This document shows positions 1 through 8,287 of a DNA stretch of 64,000 bases, one piece after another. Below the pieces are notes generated by a model, which worked only from the letters and a program-made list of their open reading frames with translations, did not search any database and was not told where the DNA came from. Position numbers and translations under genes: made by a program. This stretch comes from an uncultured Lachnospiraceae bacterium. Lineage in GTDB: Bacteria; Bacillota; Clostridia; Lachnospirales; Lachnospiraceae. Position 1 is the stretch's first letter, and each line of letters starts with the position of its first letter. Location: NCBI GenBank assembly GCA_947174505.1, contig CAMWJF010000005.1, positions 1-64,000 of the forward strand. The letters run 5' to 3'.

Positions 1-2
1 GC

Positions 3-389
3 GGTGTGATTGATCCGCTTCCGGAGGATGCACCTTTCTATGTGGCAGATTATCATAATTATTATAAAACGGATCGCGGCTATCATAAGCGTTCCTTAAA
101 CTCCAACGGCGGCTGGAATGTGATCGGATGTATGTCCTTTATGAATCAGCCTGTCCTTCAGTACAGCAATGAGATTCGCAGCGCTGTACTGATCATGCAC
201 GGAGAAAAGGCACATTCCTGCTATTTCAGCCGTGACGCCTATGCCGCGATGGTGAAGGATAATCCCCATACAGACAACAAGGAACTGCTGATCATTTCCG
301 ATGCAGTCCATACGGATCTGTATGATGGCGGCGGAAAGGATGCGATACCTTTTGATAAGCTGGAGCAGTTTTTAAAGAACAGTTTATAA
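3..389 (+). CDS. alpha/beta hydrolase, C-terminal part (5' truncated by window edge)
   Basis: The reading frame is open from the first bases, so the gene starts before the window; only about 128 C-terminal residues are seen. The stretch AVLIMHGEKAHS followed by a late AVHTDLYD motif fits the last strands and the catalytic histidine loop of an alpha/beta hydrolase of the dienelactone hydrolase or YcjY-like type. The nucleophile serine would lie upstream and cannot be checked. Substrate unknown. A strong terminator follows about 70 bases downstream, so this is the last gene of its unit. Confidence 0.6.
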   Translation, partial: GVIDPLPEDAPFYVADYHNYYKTDRGYHKRSLNSNGGWNVIGCMSFMNQPVLQYSNEIRSAVLIMHGEKAHSCYFSRDAYAAMVKDNPHTDNKELLIISDAVHTDLYDGGGKDAIPFDKLEQFLKNSL

Positions 390-456
390 AAGCCGGCATA
401 ACAGACCGAAGCAGGGAATCTAAAGGCGGCGTAGAACAAGATATTATCATGCTGTA

Positions 457-490
457 GCGGGATGCCGTATGCCAGGGCATCCCGCTTTTA
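457..490 (+). terminator. intrinsic terminator after the hydrolase gene
   Basis: Perfect 10-bp stem GCGGGATGCC / GGCATCCCGC with a 9-base loop, followed by TTTTA. Confidence 0.85.
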
Positions 491-558
491 ATGAGACATT
501 GTGGTGCTGGCAGGAAACATCTCCATAACGATGAATATATATGCCAAAGCTGCGGAGG

Positions 559-584
559 AAAAGAGAAGCTGCTTACAGCTTCTC
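559..584 (-). terminator. terminator whose loop holds the cyclophilin stop codon
   Basis: On the minus strand GAGAAGCTG pairs with CAGCTTCTC and is followed by TTTT. The TAA stop of the cyclophilin gene (573-575) lies in the loop, so the stem is built partly from the last codons. Confidence 0.7.
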
Positions 585-1097
585 CGGCTCCGGATAATCC
601 ACACCAAAGGTATCGACGGTAACCGACTGCATCACCTGGTCTTCCAGCGGTCTGTCCTCATAGTCAGTAGCTGTTTCAGCGATTTTATTAACATTTTCCA
701 GTCCTTCAATTACCTTTCCAAACGCCGCGTAAGCGCCGTCCAAATGCGGGCTTGTCTTGTGCATGATAAAGAACTGGCTGCCTGCGGAGTCAGGCTGCAT
801 GCTTCTTGCCATGGAGAGAACGCCTTCGGTATGCTTTAAGTCGTTCTCAAAACCGTTCTGCTTAAATTCCCCTTTGATGGAGTAGCCGGGGCCGCCCATG
901 CCCGTGCCTTCCGGGTCGCCGCCCTGAATCATAAAGCCCTTGATTACCCGGTGGAAGATCAGGCCGTCATAGAAATTTTTTTGAATCAGGCTGATAAAGT
1001 TGTTGACGGAAACAGGCGCGATTTCGGGATACAATTCCGCCTTGATAACGTCGCCGTTTGCCATGGTGAAAGTTACGATTGGATTTTGCTGTGCCAT
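573..1097 (-). CDS. peptidyl-prolyl cis-trans isomerase, cyclophilin type
   Basis: 174 residues, the length of a single-domain bacterial cyclophilin. It would catalyse cis-trans isomerisation of proline peptide bonds. Visible family motifs are the FHRVIKGFMIQGGDP core (active-site Arg and Gln), the GSQFFIMHKTSPHLDGAYAAFGKV block and a GLENVNKIA C-terminus. There is no signal peptide, so it is cytoplasmic. The ATG at 1097 has an upstream AAGGAA. It is transcribed divergently from the GNAT gene and stands alone. Confidence 0.95.
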   Translation of the reverse strand: MAQQNPIVTFTMANGDVIKAELYPEIAPVSVNNFISLIQKNFYDGLIFHRVIKGFMIQGGDPEGTGMGGPGYSIKGEFKQNGFENDLKHTEGVLSMARSMQPDSAGSQFFIMHKTSPHLDGAYAAFGKVIEGLENVNKIAETATDYEDRPLEDQVMQSVTVDTFGVDYPEPEKL

Positions 1098-1214
1098 ATG
1101 ATAGTTCCTTTCTTTTCTCTGGATTTCACTAACTTATCTCCTATTCTATAAGAAAGAGGCAGTAAGGTAAAGGGAAAATTGTGAGAACGGAAGAATTGTG
1201 CTATAGTGATAGCT

Positions 1215-1940
1215 ATGTTGAAAAAAATATGTTATTCGTCTTGGGAACAACCTTTATATATCACGGATCAGGGGAAAATATACGCTGCCTTGCGGGAGCA
1301 GGGCTGCTATGTGCTGCCCTTTCTGCACGGGGACAACCGGGGAGAATCCTTCCCCGGCGCACTCTATGCGGTGGAAAAGCTGGAGGAGATGGATGAGGAA
1401 GCCTTCGATCTGGCGTACCGCCGTCTTGCCGGGCTGCCGTGGGAGATTCTTACAACGGAACGTTGTGCGGTGCGAGAGACGACGGTGGAAGACGTGGACT
1501 GCTTTTATCGGATATATGAGGAGCCTTCCATTACCAAATACATGGAAAATCTTTTTGCGGACAGGGATGAGGAGGTCGCTTACACAAAAGATTATATAGA
1601 GAAGGTATACGCTTTTTACGGGTACGGCATGTGGACGGTGTTGGATAAGGAGGGCGGCGGCGTGATCGGCAGGGCGGGCATAAGCTGGCGGGAAGGGTAT
1701 GACCTGCCGGAGCTGGGCTTTGTGTTCGGTGTGCCGTGGCAGGGGCGGGGGTACGCATACGAGGTGTGCAGCGCGATTCTTGCCTATGCCCGGAAGGAGC
1801 TTCTGATGGAGCGTGTGCAGGCTCTTGTGCAGCCGGGAAATGAGAGATCCCTGAGACTGTGTGAAAAGCTGGGATTTGCGGTTTCCGGGGAGGCGGAGGT
1901 GGATGGGAAAAGGCATCTTCTTCTGACGAAAGACCTGTGA
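1215..1940 (+). CDS. GNAT family N-acetyltransferase with extra N-terminal domain
   Basis: 241 residues from ATG 1215; an in-frame GTG lies 9 bases upstream. Residues from about 80 onward form a GNAT fold like those acting on protein N-termini or small molecules: a 'TERCAVRETTVEDVD' start, a PELGFVFGVPWQGRGYAYEV acetyl-CoA site (R/Q-x-x-G-x-G/A type) and a NERSLRLCEKLGF C-terminal motif. The first 75 residues (YSSWEQPLYITDQGKI...) are a separate short domain I cannot name. Substrate unknown. No strong Shine-Dalgarno sequence, so it may be leaderless or weakly translated. Confidence 0.8.
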   Translation: MLKKICYSSWEQPLYITDQGKIYAALREQGCYVLPFLHGDNRGESFPGALYAVEKLEEMDEEAFDLAYRRLAGLPWEILTTERCAVRETTVEDVDCFYRIYEEPSITKYMENLFADRDEEVAYTKDYIEKVYAFYGYGMWTVLDKEGGGVIGRAGISWREGYDLPELGFVFGVPWQGRGYAYEVCSAILAYARKELLMERVQALVQPGNERSLRLCEKLGFAVSGEAEVDGKRHLLLTKDL

Positions 1941-2069
1941 TTTTGGGCGTTTTCGAAAAGTCTGTATTGACGGATGACGCGGGGAAGGGGTAAACTGTTT
2001 TGGATGTCTGCAAGGCGGACGCACGGAGCCTTGCAGATTAAACTGGCGGCGTGTTGAATGGAGAATATC

Positions 2070-3005
2070 ATGAATAAACCAACGATAAATTTAAAAGCCC
2101 GCAATTCCATGCTCCTGCTTCTCACAGCCCTTGTCTGGGGCGTAGCCTTTGTGGCGCAGAGACAGGGCGGTGCGTCGGCGGGGCCTTATACATTTAACTG
2201 TATCCGTTCTTTTCTTGGCGGGCTGGTGCTGCTGCCGGTGATCCCGTTCCTGGACAGATACACGGCGGGCAGAAAGCCGCAGTCGGCACAGGATAAGCGC
2301 AGGCTGTCTGTGGGCGGCGCCCTTTGCGGGCTGGTGCTGTTTGTGGCAAGCACCTTTCAGCAGATGGGCATGTATTACGGCACCACGGCGGGCAAGGCCG
2401 GATTCCTGACGGCCTGCTATATTCTTCTGGTACCGGTGCTGGGGATCTTTTTTGGGAAAAAATGTGGCTGGAATGTCTGGATCAGCATTCTTGTGGCAGT
2501 TGTGGGGCTCTATTTTTTATGCCTGACCGAAGGACTGTCTTTTCAGTTCAGCGACGGACTGGTGCTTCTTTGTGCGGTCTGCTTTTCTGTGCATATTATG
2601 GTGATAGACCACTTTTCCCCGCTGGTGGACGGGGTGCGCATGGCATGTATCCAGTTTTTTGTGTGCGGGGCATGGGGGCTTATTCCGATGATCGGCGTGG
2701 AAATGCGGCAGATGGGGGCTGTGGTGTGGCTGCAGTCGCTGGGGAGCGTTGACGTGTGGATTCCTATTTTGTATGCGGGCGTAATGTCCTGCGGTGTGGG
2801 TTATACGCTGCAGATCGTCGGGCAGAACGGGATTAATCCCGCCATTGCTTCCCTGCTGATGAGTCTGGAGTCGGTTTTCTCTGTGCTGGCGGGCATGGTG
2901 CTTCTGCACGAGACGATGACCGGGCGGGAAGCCCTGGGGTGCGTGCTGGTGTTTGCGGCGGTGATTTTTGCGCAGATGAATTTGGGGAAACGGCGGATGG
3001 AATAA
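2070..3005 (+). CDS. EamA/DMT family transporter
   Basis: 311 residues from ATG 2070, chosen because GGAG lies 7 bases upstream; an ATG at 2058 is in frame but has no such site. About ten hydrophobic segments arranged as two EamA halves, an early 'LLLTALVWGVAFVAQ' helix and a C-terminal 'SLLMSLESVFSVLAGMVLL' helix are typical of drug/metabolite exporters of the RhaT/YdcZ type. Substrate cannot be inferred. It ends shortly before two very small genes. Confidence 0.88.
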   Translation: MNKPTINLKARNSMLLLLTALVWGVAFVAQRQGGASAGPYTFNCIRSFLGGLVLLPVIPFLDRYTAGRKPQSAQDKRRLSVGGALCGLVLFVASTFQQMGMYYGTTAGKAGFLTACYILLVPVLGIFFGKKCGWNVWISILVAVVGLYFLCLTEGLSFQFSDGLVLLCAVCFSVHIMVIDHFSPLVDGVRMACIQFFVCGAWGLIPMIGVEMRQMGAVVWLQSLGSVDVWIPILYAGVMSCGVGYTLQIVGQNGINPAIASLLMSLESVFSVLAGMVLLHETMTGREALGCVLVFAAVIFAQMNLGKRRME

Positions 3006-3095
3006 TGAAATGAGGCAGGCTTTACACTTTTTCAGCCATCTATTATAATAAAAATGTATCACATAAAAATCATCATGAAAAAGGGCGGTGAAAGG

Positions 3096-3275
3096 ATGGT
3101 ACAGGAGATGACAGAGAAGGAATTAATTACAGTAACTATTGATAATTATATGAATCTGCAGCGTATTAAAAAAGCAAACGGGGATACTGTCAATCAGGAA
3201 CTGGACTATCAATTGAGGGGGCTTGTAGCCAAGCTGTCCAGTCTTGGTGTCAATATTGAGGAGTTAACGCTGTAG
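3096..3275 (+). CDS. small hypothetical protein (59 aa)
   Basis: ATG 3096 has purine-rich sequence just upstream; the frame is also open further up to ATG 3054. The product starts MVQEMTEKELITVTIDNYMN and is soluble, with charged helical character and a LRGLVAKLSSLGVNIEEL tail. I do not recognise the family. A second tiny gene with its own Shine-Dalgarno follows 26 bases later, so the two are probably co-transcribed. Confidence 0.5.
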   Translation: MVQEMTEKELITVTIDNYMNLQRIKKANGDTVNQELDYQLRGLVAKLSSLGVNIEELTL

Positions 3276-3301
3276 AAAACAGAATGGAGGGTAATAAAAT
3301 T

Positions 3302-3445
3302 GTGGGAATGACGGACAGCCAGTTCAAAGCATTTGTGAGATTTCTAATTGATGCTTTAAAGGATGCGAAAGAAGAAGAGGGGGAGGAGAAAGACAGGAAA
3401 CTTGACAGGATTCTTGATAATCTGCAAAGCAGCTTAGAAGATTAA
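3302..3445 (+). CDS. small hypothetical protein (47 aa)
   Basis: GTG start at 3302 with GGAGGG ending 10 bases upstream; an alternative ATG lies at 3308. The product begins VGMTDSQFKAFVRFLIDALK and continues with a very acidic and basic helix (EEEGEEKDRKLDRILDNL). It is too short for most gene callers, but it has a good ribosome site and a predicted amphipathic helical composition. Function unknown; partner of the 59-residue gene upstream. Confidence 0.45.
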   Translation: MGMTDSQFKAFVRFLIDALKDAKEEEGEEKDRKLDRILDNLQSSLED

Positions 3446-3492
3446 GTTTACGTACGGGCATGGTATACAAAAATACAATTATACAAAAATGC

Positions 3493-3521
3493 TTGACAAG
3501 GTAATGCGACAGTGCTACAAT
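3493..3521 (+). promoter_or_regulatory. sigma-A promoter of the amt gene
   Basis: TTGACA (3493-3498), 17-base spacer, TACAAT (3516-3521). Predicted transcription start is near 3528, exactly at the first arm of the leader inverted repeat. Confidence 0.85.
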
Positions 3522-3527
3522 CCAAGA

Positions 3528-3583
3528 CATAAGAGCAAAGGCGCTTAGAGGAAACTCAAGGCGCTTTTTTTTGCGCTCTTATG
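3528..3583 (+). promoter_or_regulatory. structured amt leader with internal terminator-like hairpin
   Basis: CATAAGAGC (3528-3536) pairs with GCTCTTATG (3575-3583). Inside lies a hairpin GCGCTT-a-GAG-GAAA-CTC-AA-g-GCGC with a GAAA tetraloop (3541-3564) followed by eight T. The inner hairpin plus T-run looks like an intrinsic terminator and the outer pairing closes over it, which suggests attenuation of the ammonium channel gene. The effector is unknown. Confidence 0.55.
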
Positions 3584-3610
3584 TAGAATGATTGACGAGG
3601 AGGAAGTATT

Positions 3611-5377
3611 ATGGAAGAAATGATGGAGGTTTTAAACGGACAGATTTTCGGCGTCTGGTTTTTGATCGGCGCGGCGCTGGTGTTCTGGATGCAGGCCGGA
3701 TTTGCGATGGTCGAGACAGGATTTACCAGGGCGAAGAATGCAGGAAACATCATTATGAAGAACCTGATGGATTTTTGCATCGGCACAGTGATGTTTATCC
3801 TGATCGGCTTTGGCCTTATGCTGGGCGAGGACATGGCCGGATTGATCGGTAAGCCCGGGTTCGACATTTTTACGGCCTATGAGAGCTTTGGCTGGTCAAA
3901 CTTTGTATTTAATCTGGTGTTCTGCGCGACCACGGCAACAATCGTTTCCGGGGCAATGGCGGAGAGAACAAAGTTTTTAAGTTACTGTATTTACTCCGGT
4001 GTGATCTCGGCGCTGATTTATCCGATTGAGGCGCACTGGATCTGGGGCGGCGGCTGGCTGTCACAGATTGGGTTCCACGATTTTGCCGGTTCCTGTGCCA
4101 TCCACATGGTAGGCGGTATCTCCGCGCTGATAGGTGCCAAAATTTTGGGTCCCCGTATCGGTAAATTCAACACGGATAAGAATGGTAAGACCACAAAGGT
4201 AAACGCCTTTCCGGGACACAGTCTTCCGCTGGGCGCGCTGGGGGTATTTATTCTCTGGCTCGGCTGGTACGGCTTTAACGGCGCGGCGGCGACCAGTGTG
4301 GAACAGCTCGGCTCCATCTTTGTGACCACAACGATTGCTCCTGCGGTGGCGACGGTAGTATGTATGGTATTTACCTGGGTTAAGTATGGCAAGCCCGATG
4401 TTTCCATGTGCCTGAATGCGTCGCTTGCGGGACTGGTGGCAATCACCGCGCCCTGCGATGTGACGGATGCCTTCGGTGCGGCTGTGATCGGTGTGGTGGC
4501 AGGCCTTCTGGTGGTGTTCGGTGTCTGGCTGCTGGATTACAAACTGCGGATTGACGATCCTGTGGGCGCGGTAGCGGTACATATGATGAATGGTATCTGG
4601 GGAACGCTTGCGGTAGGCCTGTTTGCCACAAATACCGCGCCGGGCTACGCTGTTGCGGATGCTTCGGGAATGGAACTCACGGGTCTGTTTTACGGTGGCG
4701 GCTTCAAACTTTTGGGATTACAGTTCATCGGCTTTGCATCGGTGGCGGTGTGGACTGCGGTGACGATTACGATTGTATTTCTGGTGATTAAGGCAACGGT
4801 AGGGCTGCGGGCTTCCCAGGAGGAGGAGATCGTCGGTCTGGACGCTACAGAGCATGGTCTGGCATCCGCGTACTCCGGCTTCAGTATTATGGATGTGTCG
4901 GGTGCGATGGTGATGGATGTGAACGAAAATACCAGCCTTGGTGTGGAGAATTACGACGAAGCTTCCGCGGTACAGAAGGATGCGGCAGTAAAGGTGGCGC
5001 AGATGCCGGTGGCTTCTGTTACGGGTATGTATAAAGTGGCAATCATTGCGAAGCTGTCCAGATATGATAAGCTGCGCAAGGCAATGAACGATCTGGGTGT
5101 GACCGGTATGACGGTGACACAGGTGATGGGATGCGGCATCCAGAAGGGTGCGGGTGAGAAATACCGCGGTGTAGAGATGGATGCAACCTTGCTGCCGAAA
5201 GTAAAGGTTGAGGTGGTAGTCAGCAAGATCCCTGTGGACACGGTGGTAGAGGCGGCCAAAAAGGCTCTCTATACGGGGCATATCGGGGACGGCAAGATTT
5301 TTGTCTACAACGTGGATAAAGTTGTGAAAGTCCGCACGGGCGAGGAAGATTTCGACGCCCTGCAGGATGTAGAGTAA
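3611..5377 (+). CDS. amt: ammonium channel (Amt) fused to a C-terminal PII signalling domain
   Basis: 588 residues. ATG 3611 follows GAGGAGGAAG. Residues 1 to about 415 are an Amt channel with about 11 membrane helices and the family stretches AGFAMVETGFTRAKNAGNI, 'WGGGWLSQIGFHDFAGSCAIH' type motif and GAVAVHMMNGIWG. After a linker, residues 473-588 align to a complete GlnB/GlnK: MYKVAIIAK strand, T-loop GCGIQKGAGEKYRGVEM, LPKVKVEVVV strand and the GHIGDGKIFVY B-loop. With M473 as PII residue 1, Tyr46 is kept (Y518) but the uridylylation Tyr51 is Met523. The domain probably gates ammonium entry in cis by sensing 2-oxoglutarate and ATP/ADP. No separate glnK is seen in this window. Confidence 0.95.
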   Translation: MEEMMEVLNGQIFGVWFLIGAALVFWMQAGFAMVETGFTRAKNAGNIIMKNLMDFCIGTVMFILIGFGLMLGEDMAGLIGKPGFDIFTAYESFGWSNFVFNLVFCATTATIVSGAMAERTKFLSYCIYSGVISALIYPIEAHWIWGGGWLSQIGFHDFAGSCAIHMVGGISALIGAKILGPRIGKFNTDKNGKTTKVNAFPGHSLPLGALGVFILWLGWYGFNGAAATSVEQLGSIFVTTTIAPAVATVVCMVFTWVKYGKPDVSMCLNASLAGLVAITAPCDVTDAFGAAVIGVVAGLLVVFGVWLLDYKLRIDDPVGAVAVHMMNGIWGTLAVGLFATNTAPGYAVADASGMELTGLFYGGGFKLLGLQFIGFASVAVWTAVTITIVFLVIKATVGLRASQEEEIVGLDATEHGLASAYSGFSIMDVSGAMVMDVNENTSLGVENYDEASAVQKDAAVKVAQMPVASVTGMYKVAIIAKLSRYDKLRKAMNDLGVTGMTVTQVMGCGIQKGAGEKYRGVEMDATLLPKVKVEVVVSKIPVDTVVEAAKKALYTGHIGDGKIFVYNVDKVVKVRTGEEDFDALQDVE

Positions 5378-5414
5378 GCTTATATCCATATCCCTTGCTA
5401 TATATATTATCCAA

Positions 5415-5451
5415 ACGGGTCCTCCGGCGCTCCACCGCCGGGGGACTTGTT
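5415..5451 (+). terminator. terminator after amt
   Basis: GTCCTCCGGCG (5419-5429) pairs with CGCCGGGGGAC (5436-5446), one G-T pair, followed by TTGTTT. Confidence 0.65.
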
Positions 5452-5537
5452 TGTGGAAGGGAAGGACAATACATTACAATGCGCATCGTGCGCCAACTAA
5501 CCAACAGGCGCGGAACGGTTGGCGCGGTTGTTGCGAA

Positions 5538-5566
5538 TTGCAGAAAAACGAAATTTAGTGTACAAT
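5538..5566 (+). promoter_or_regulatory. promoter of the AraC regulator, with upstream inverted repeat
   Basis: TTGCAG (5538-5543), 17-base spacer, TACAAT (5561-5566). Just upstream GCGCCAAC (5490-5497) and GTTGGCGC (5518-5525) form an inverted repeat that could be an operator. Confidence 0.6.
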
Positions 5567-5623
5567 AAATGCAGTTATGGTACTGGCAATTTTTAGGCCG
5601 GAGGAAGGAAACGGGACGCAGCC

Positions 5624-6562
5624 ATGAATGTCGGAACAAAAAAGAAAAAGCAGATGCAGTTCCGTTATTATGAGATCCCACAGGGAGAGCCCTGTCTGGC
5701 ACTGCTGGGCGAGGCGTGGGTGCGCCGTTACGGAGATGGCGTGGACTGTCTGCACTTTCATAATTATATGGAGATCGGTTTCTGCTATGACGGCAGAGGA
5801 GTGATAGAACTGGACGGTGATTCCGTGCCCTATCAGGGAGACATGTTTACGATAATCCCGAAGAATTACCCGCATAATACGGACAGTGAGAATTTTTCCT
5901 ACAGTAAATGGGAGTATCTGTTTATTGATGTGGAAGAATTTCTGCGGGAGGCCTACCGGGAAAATAAAATGTTTGCCGACGAGCTGTCAACGGCGGTCAA
6001 TAACCGTGCGTGGGCGGTAGACGTCTCCCGCTATCCTGCAGTAGGAGAACTGATCCGCAATATTATGGAAGAAATGCGTTATAAGAAGGAGCTGTATACG
6101 GAGAGTGTACGGGGCATGCTTCTGTCGCTCCTGATCAATATTGCAAGGATGAACCAGAAACCCGCCGGCAAGGTAAAGAAGCAGAGTGTCGGGGTTTCCC
6201 ATATGACAGTCGCCCTGCATTATATCGGGAAGCATTATGCGGAAGACTTGACCATCGGGGATCTGGCGGCGGTCAGTCATATGTCGGAGACAAATTTCAG
6301 GCGTGTTTTTCAGAGAACGATGAACATGACGCCCTCTGATTATCTGAATCTGGTGCGTATACAGGGAGCCTGCGAATATATGAAAAAAAGTACGGACAGC
6401 ATGGAGATGGTGGCTGAAAAATGCGGCTTTCAGTCTGTCTCCACGTTTAACCGGAATTTTAAGAAGGTACTGGGAATGACGCCTTACCAGTGGAAGATCC
6501 ACCCGGAGAATTATGAGACAAAATTGCTCAACTATAATATTTCTGCCTTCAAAGGGTGGTAG
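5624..6562 (+). CDS. AraC family transcriptional regulator
   Basis: 312 residues. The N-terminal cupin sensor (about 40-110) shows LHFHNYMEIGFCYDGRGVIEL and a 'PYQGDMFTIIPKNYPHNTDS' strand set. The C-terminal AraC domain (about 205-300) carries two helix-turn-helix units: 'DLAAVSHMSETNFRRVFQR' and 'MVAEKCGFQSVSTFNRNFKK' with the closing GMTPYQW. It most likely binds a sugar or glycan breakdown product and activates the ABC transporter and beta-galactosidase genes that follow. A strong terminator separates it from them, so it is its own unit. The GGAGG before ATG 5624 is rather far (about 19 bases); ATG 5654 is an alternative start. Confidence 0.9.
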   Translation: MNVGTKKKKQMQFRYYEIPQGEPCLALLGEAWVRRYGDGVDCLHFHNYMEIGFCYDGRGVIELDGDSVPYQGDMFTIIPKNYPHNTDSENFSYSKWEYLFIDVEEFLREAYRENKMFADELSTAVNNRAWAVDVSRYPAVGELIRNIMEEMRYKKELYTESVRGMLLSLLINIARMNQKPAGKVKKQSVGVSHMTVALHYIGKHYAEDLTIGDLAAVSHMSETNFRRVFQRTMNMTPSDYLNLVRIQGACEYMKKSTDSMEMVAEKCGFQSVSTFNRNFKKVLGMTPYQWKIHPENYETKLLNYNISAFKGW

Positions 6563-6631
6563 CTGATGTTTTTATTCTATAGGAACTTGCGACAGTGTAA
6601 ACCATTCAAGGAGAATGCGGAGCATTCTCTG

Positions 6632-6661
6632 AATCGAGCGCGCGGGCGCTCGATTTTTTTT
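6632..6661 (+). terminator. terminator after the AraC gene
   Basis: ATCGAGCGC (6633-6641) pairs with GCGCTCGAT (6646-6654), loop GCGG, followed by seven T. A second hairpin, GAGAATGC-GGA-GCATTCTC, sits immediately upstream at 6611-6629. Confidence 0.9.
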
Positions 6662-6684
6662 GCGGGCAGAGAAGAGAAAAGCGT

Positions 6685-6711
6685 TATAATGTGGAAACTT
6701 AAACGTTTAAG
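6685..6711 (+). promoter_or_regulatory. -10 box with LacI-type palindrome upstream of the sugar ABC operon
   Basis: TATAAT at 6685-6690 is followed by the perfect 14-base palindrome CTTAAACGTTTAAG (6698-6711), whose AAACGTTT core resembles operators of LacI/GalR proteins or a relaxed cre site. A second TATAAT lies at 6781-6786. The -35 boxes are weak, as expected for activated promoters. The rest of the 6563-6910 gap shows no supportable gene. Confidence 0.4.
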
Positions 6712-6910
6712 AGGGAAATTCTTGGTCGAATTTGCCTCTTTTTTGATTGCTCATAACAACACATGGTAATTGCATAGAGTTATAATGTATATGTAATCAA
6801 TCAAAAATGCCCAATGTTTATACAAAATGACGAAGGGATTTTCCTGATTGAGAAAAAAGATTCAAAACAGTGCGCAAAGTGCACAAAAAAAGAAATGGGA
6901 GGAAGTAAAA

Positions 6911-8287
6911 ATGAAAAGAAAGATTTTGGCAGCTTTATTGGCATCGACCATGGTTCTTTCGCTGGTTGGATGTGGCGGCGGTTCCGCTGAGACCCCTGCG
7001 GCAGACAGTGGTGCGGCAGCTACAGAGGAGGCTCCCGCGGCAGACAGCGGCGCGGCGGAGGAAGCTCCCGCGGCAGATGCGGCGGCAGCAGGTGGTGACG
7101 AGACACTGACAGTATGGTGCTGGGATCCCGCGTTTAACATGAACGCTATGTACGAGGCGGAGAAGGTTTACCAGAAGGATCACCCGAACTTTAAGCTGAA
7201 TGTGGTTGAGACCCCTTGGGATGATGTGCAGACTAAGGTTACCACGGCGGCTACCTCCGGCGATCTGAGCACATTACCCGACATTTTCCTGATGCAGGAT
7301 AACGCGTTCCAGAAGAACGTAATCGCATTCCCGGATGTATGCATGGATCTGACCAACAGTGGAATTGACTATTCCCAGTTCGCGGCAGGTAAGACAGCCT
7401 ATTCCGTAATCGACGGCAAGAACTACGGCGTACCTTTTGATAACGGCGCGGTAGTGGCATGCTACCGTACAGACCTTCTGGAGCAGGCAGGCCTGACCAT
7501 CGACGATTTCACGGATATCACCTTTGACCAGTATCTTGAAAATGGTAAGAAGGTTCTGGAAGCAACAGGCAAGCCCCTCATCTCCATGCAGGCAGGCGAG
7601 TGCGACCTGATTATGATGATGCTGCAGTCCGCAGGATCTTCCCTCTTTAACGAGGATGGCACGGCGAATATCGTTAACAATGAAACCCTGAAGATCGTTA
7701 TGGAGACATACAAGGCCCTGAAGGACGCAGGCGTACTGACCGAGGTTAACAGCTGGGATGAGTATGTAGGTGACTTCGTAAGCGGTAACGTAGCAGGCAC
7801 CATCAACGGATGCTGGATCATGGCTTCCATCCAGACGGCAGAAGACCAGAAGGGTAATTGGGCAATCACAAATATGCCCAGCCTGGTAGGCGCATCCGGC
7901 GCGACCAACTATTCCAACAACGGCGGTTCTTCCTGGGCAGTAACCACGAAGTGCGCAAATCCGGATCTGGCATGTGACTTCCTTGCAAGCACCTTCGCAG
8001 GCAGCACGGAGCTGTATGACAACATCCTTCCCAGCGGCGCTCTTGCTACATGGGCACCCGCGGGCGATTCCAACGCATACGGCGAGCCTAACGAGTTCTT
8101 CGGCGGCGACGCAGTTTCCGCTAAGATCGTGGACTTCGCAACCAAGGTTCCGACCAACATCACAGGCGCATATTACTACGAAGCACGTAACGCGGTTGCA
8201 ACCGCTATCACGAACTACATCAACGGTTCCGACCTTGCGACAGAGCTCCAGACCGCAGAGCAGACCGTGAACTTCAACATGCAGTAA
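6911..8287 (+). CDS. sugar ABC transporter substrate-binding lipoprotein
   Basis: 458 residues from ATG 6911, which has GGGAGG 7 bases upstream; the open frame extends to 6848 without a ribosome site. The start MKRKILAALLASTMVLSLVG followed by Cys21 is a type II signal with lipobox, so the mature protein is membrane anchored. Residues 22-62 are an Ala/Glu/Pro linker with repeated APAADSGAA units, then a family 1 extracellular binding fold (LTVWCWDPAFNMNAMYEAEK, 'VPFDNGAVVACYRTDLLEQAG'). It delivers a sugar to the two permeases downstream. The adjacent beta-galactosidase suggests a galactoside. No ATPase gene is present; a shared MsmK-type ATPase elsewhere is likely. Confidence 0.93.
   Translation: MKRKILAALLASTMVLSLVGCGGGSAETPAADSGAAATEEAPAADSGAAEEAPAADAAAAGGDETLTVWCWDPAFNMNAMYEAEKVYQKDHPNFKLNVVETPWDDVQTKVTTAATSGDLSTLPDIFLMQDNAFQKNVIAFPDVCMDLTNSGIDYSQFAAGKTAYSVIDGKNYGVPFDNGAVVACYRTDLLEQAGLTIDDFTDITFDQYLENGKKVLEATGKPLISMQAGECDLIMMMLQSAGSSLFNEDGTANIVNNETLKIVMETYKALKDAGVLTEVNSWDEYVGDFVSGNVAGTINGCWIMASIQTAEDQKGNWAITNMPSLVGASGATNYSNNGGSSWAVTTKCANPDLACDFLASTFAGSTELYDNILPSGALATWAPAGDSNAYGEPNEFFGGDAVSAKIVDFATKVPTNITGAYYYEARNAVATAITNYINGSDLATELQTAEQTVNFNMQ

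Noticed and set aside
3485-3600. riboswitch of a named class before amt
   Set aside because: The fold is clear but no conserved core of a known glutamine or other riboswitch class can be recognised, so only an attenuator-like leader is claimed.
6566-6769. 67-codon open frame after the AraC gene
   Set aside because: It runs through two hairpins and the AraC terminator, has no ribosome site and has no protein-like composition.
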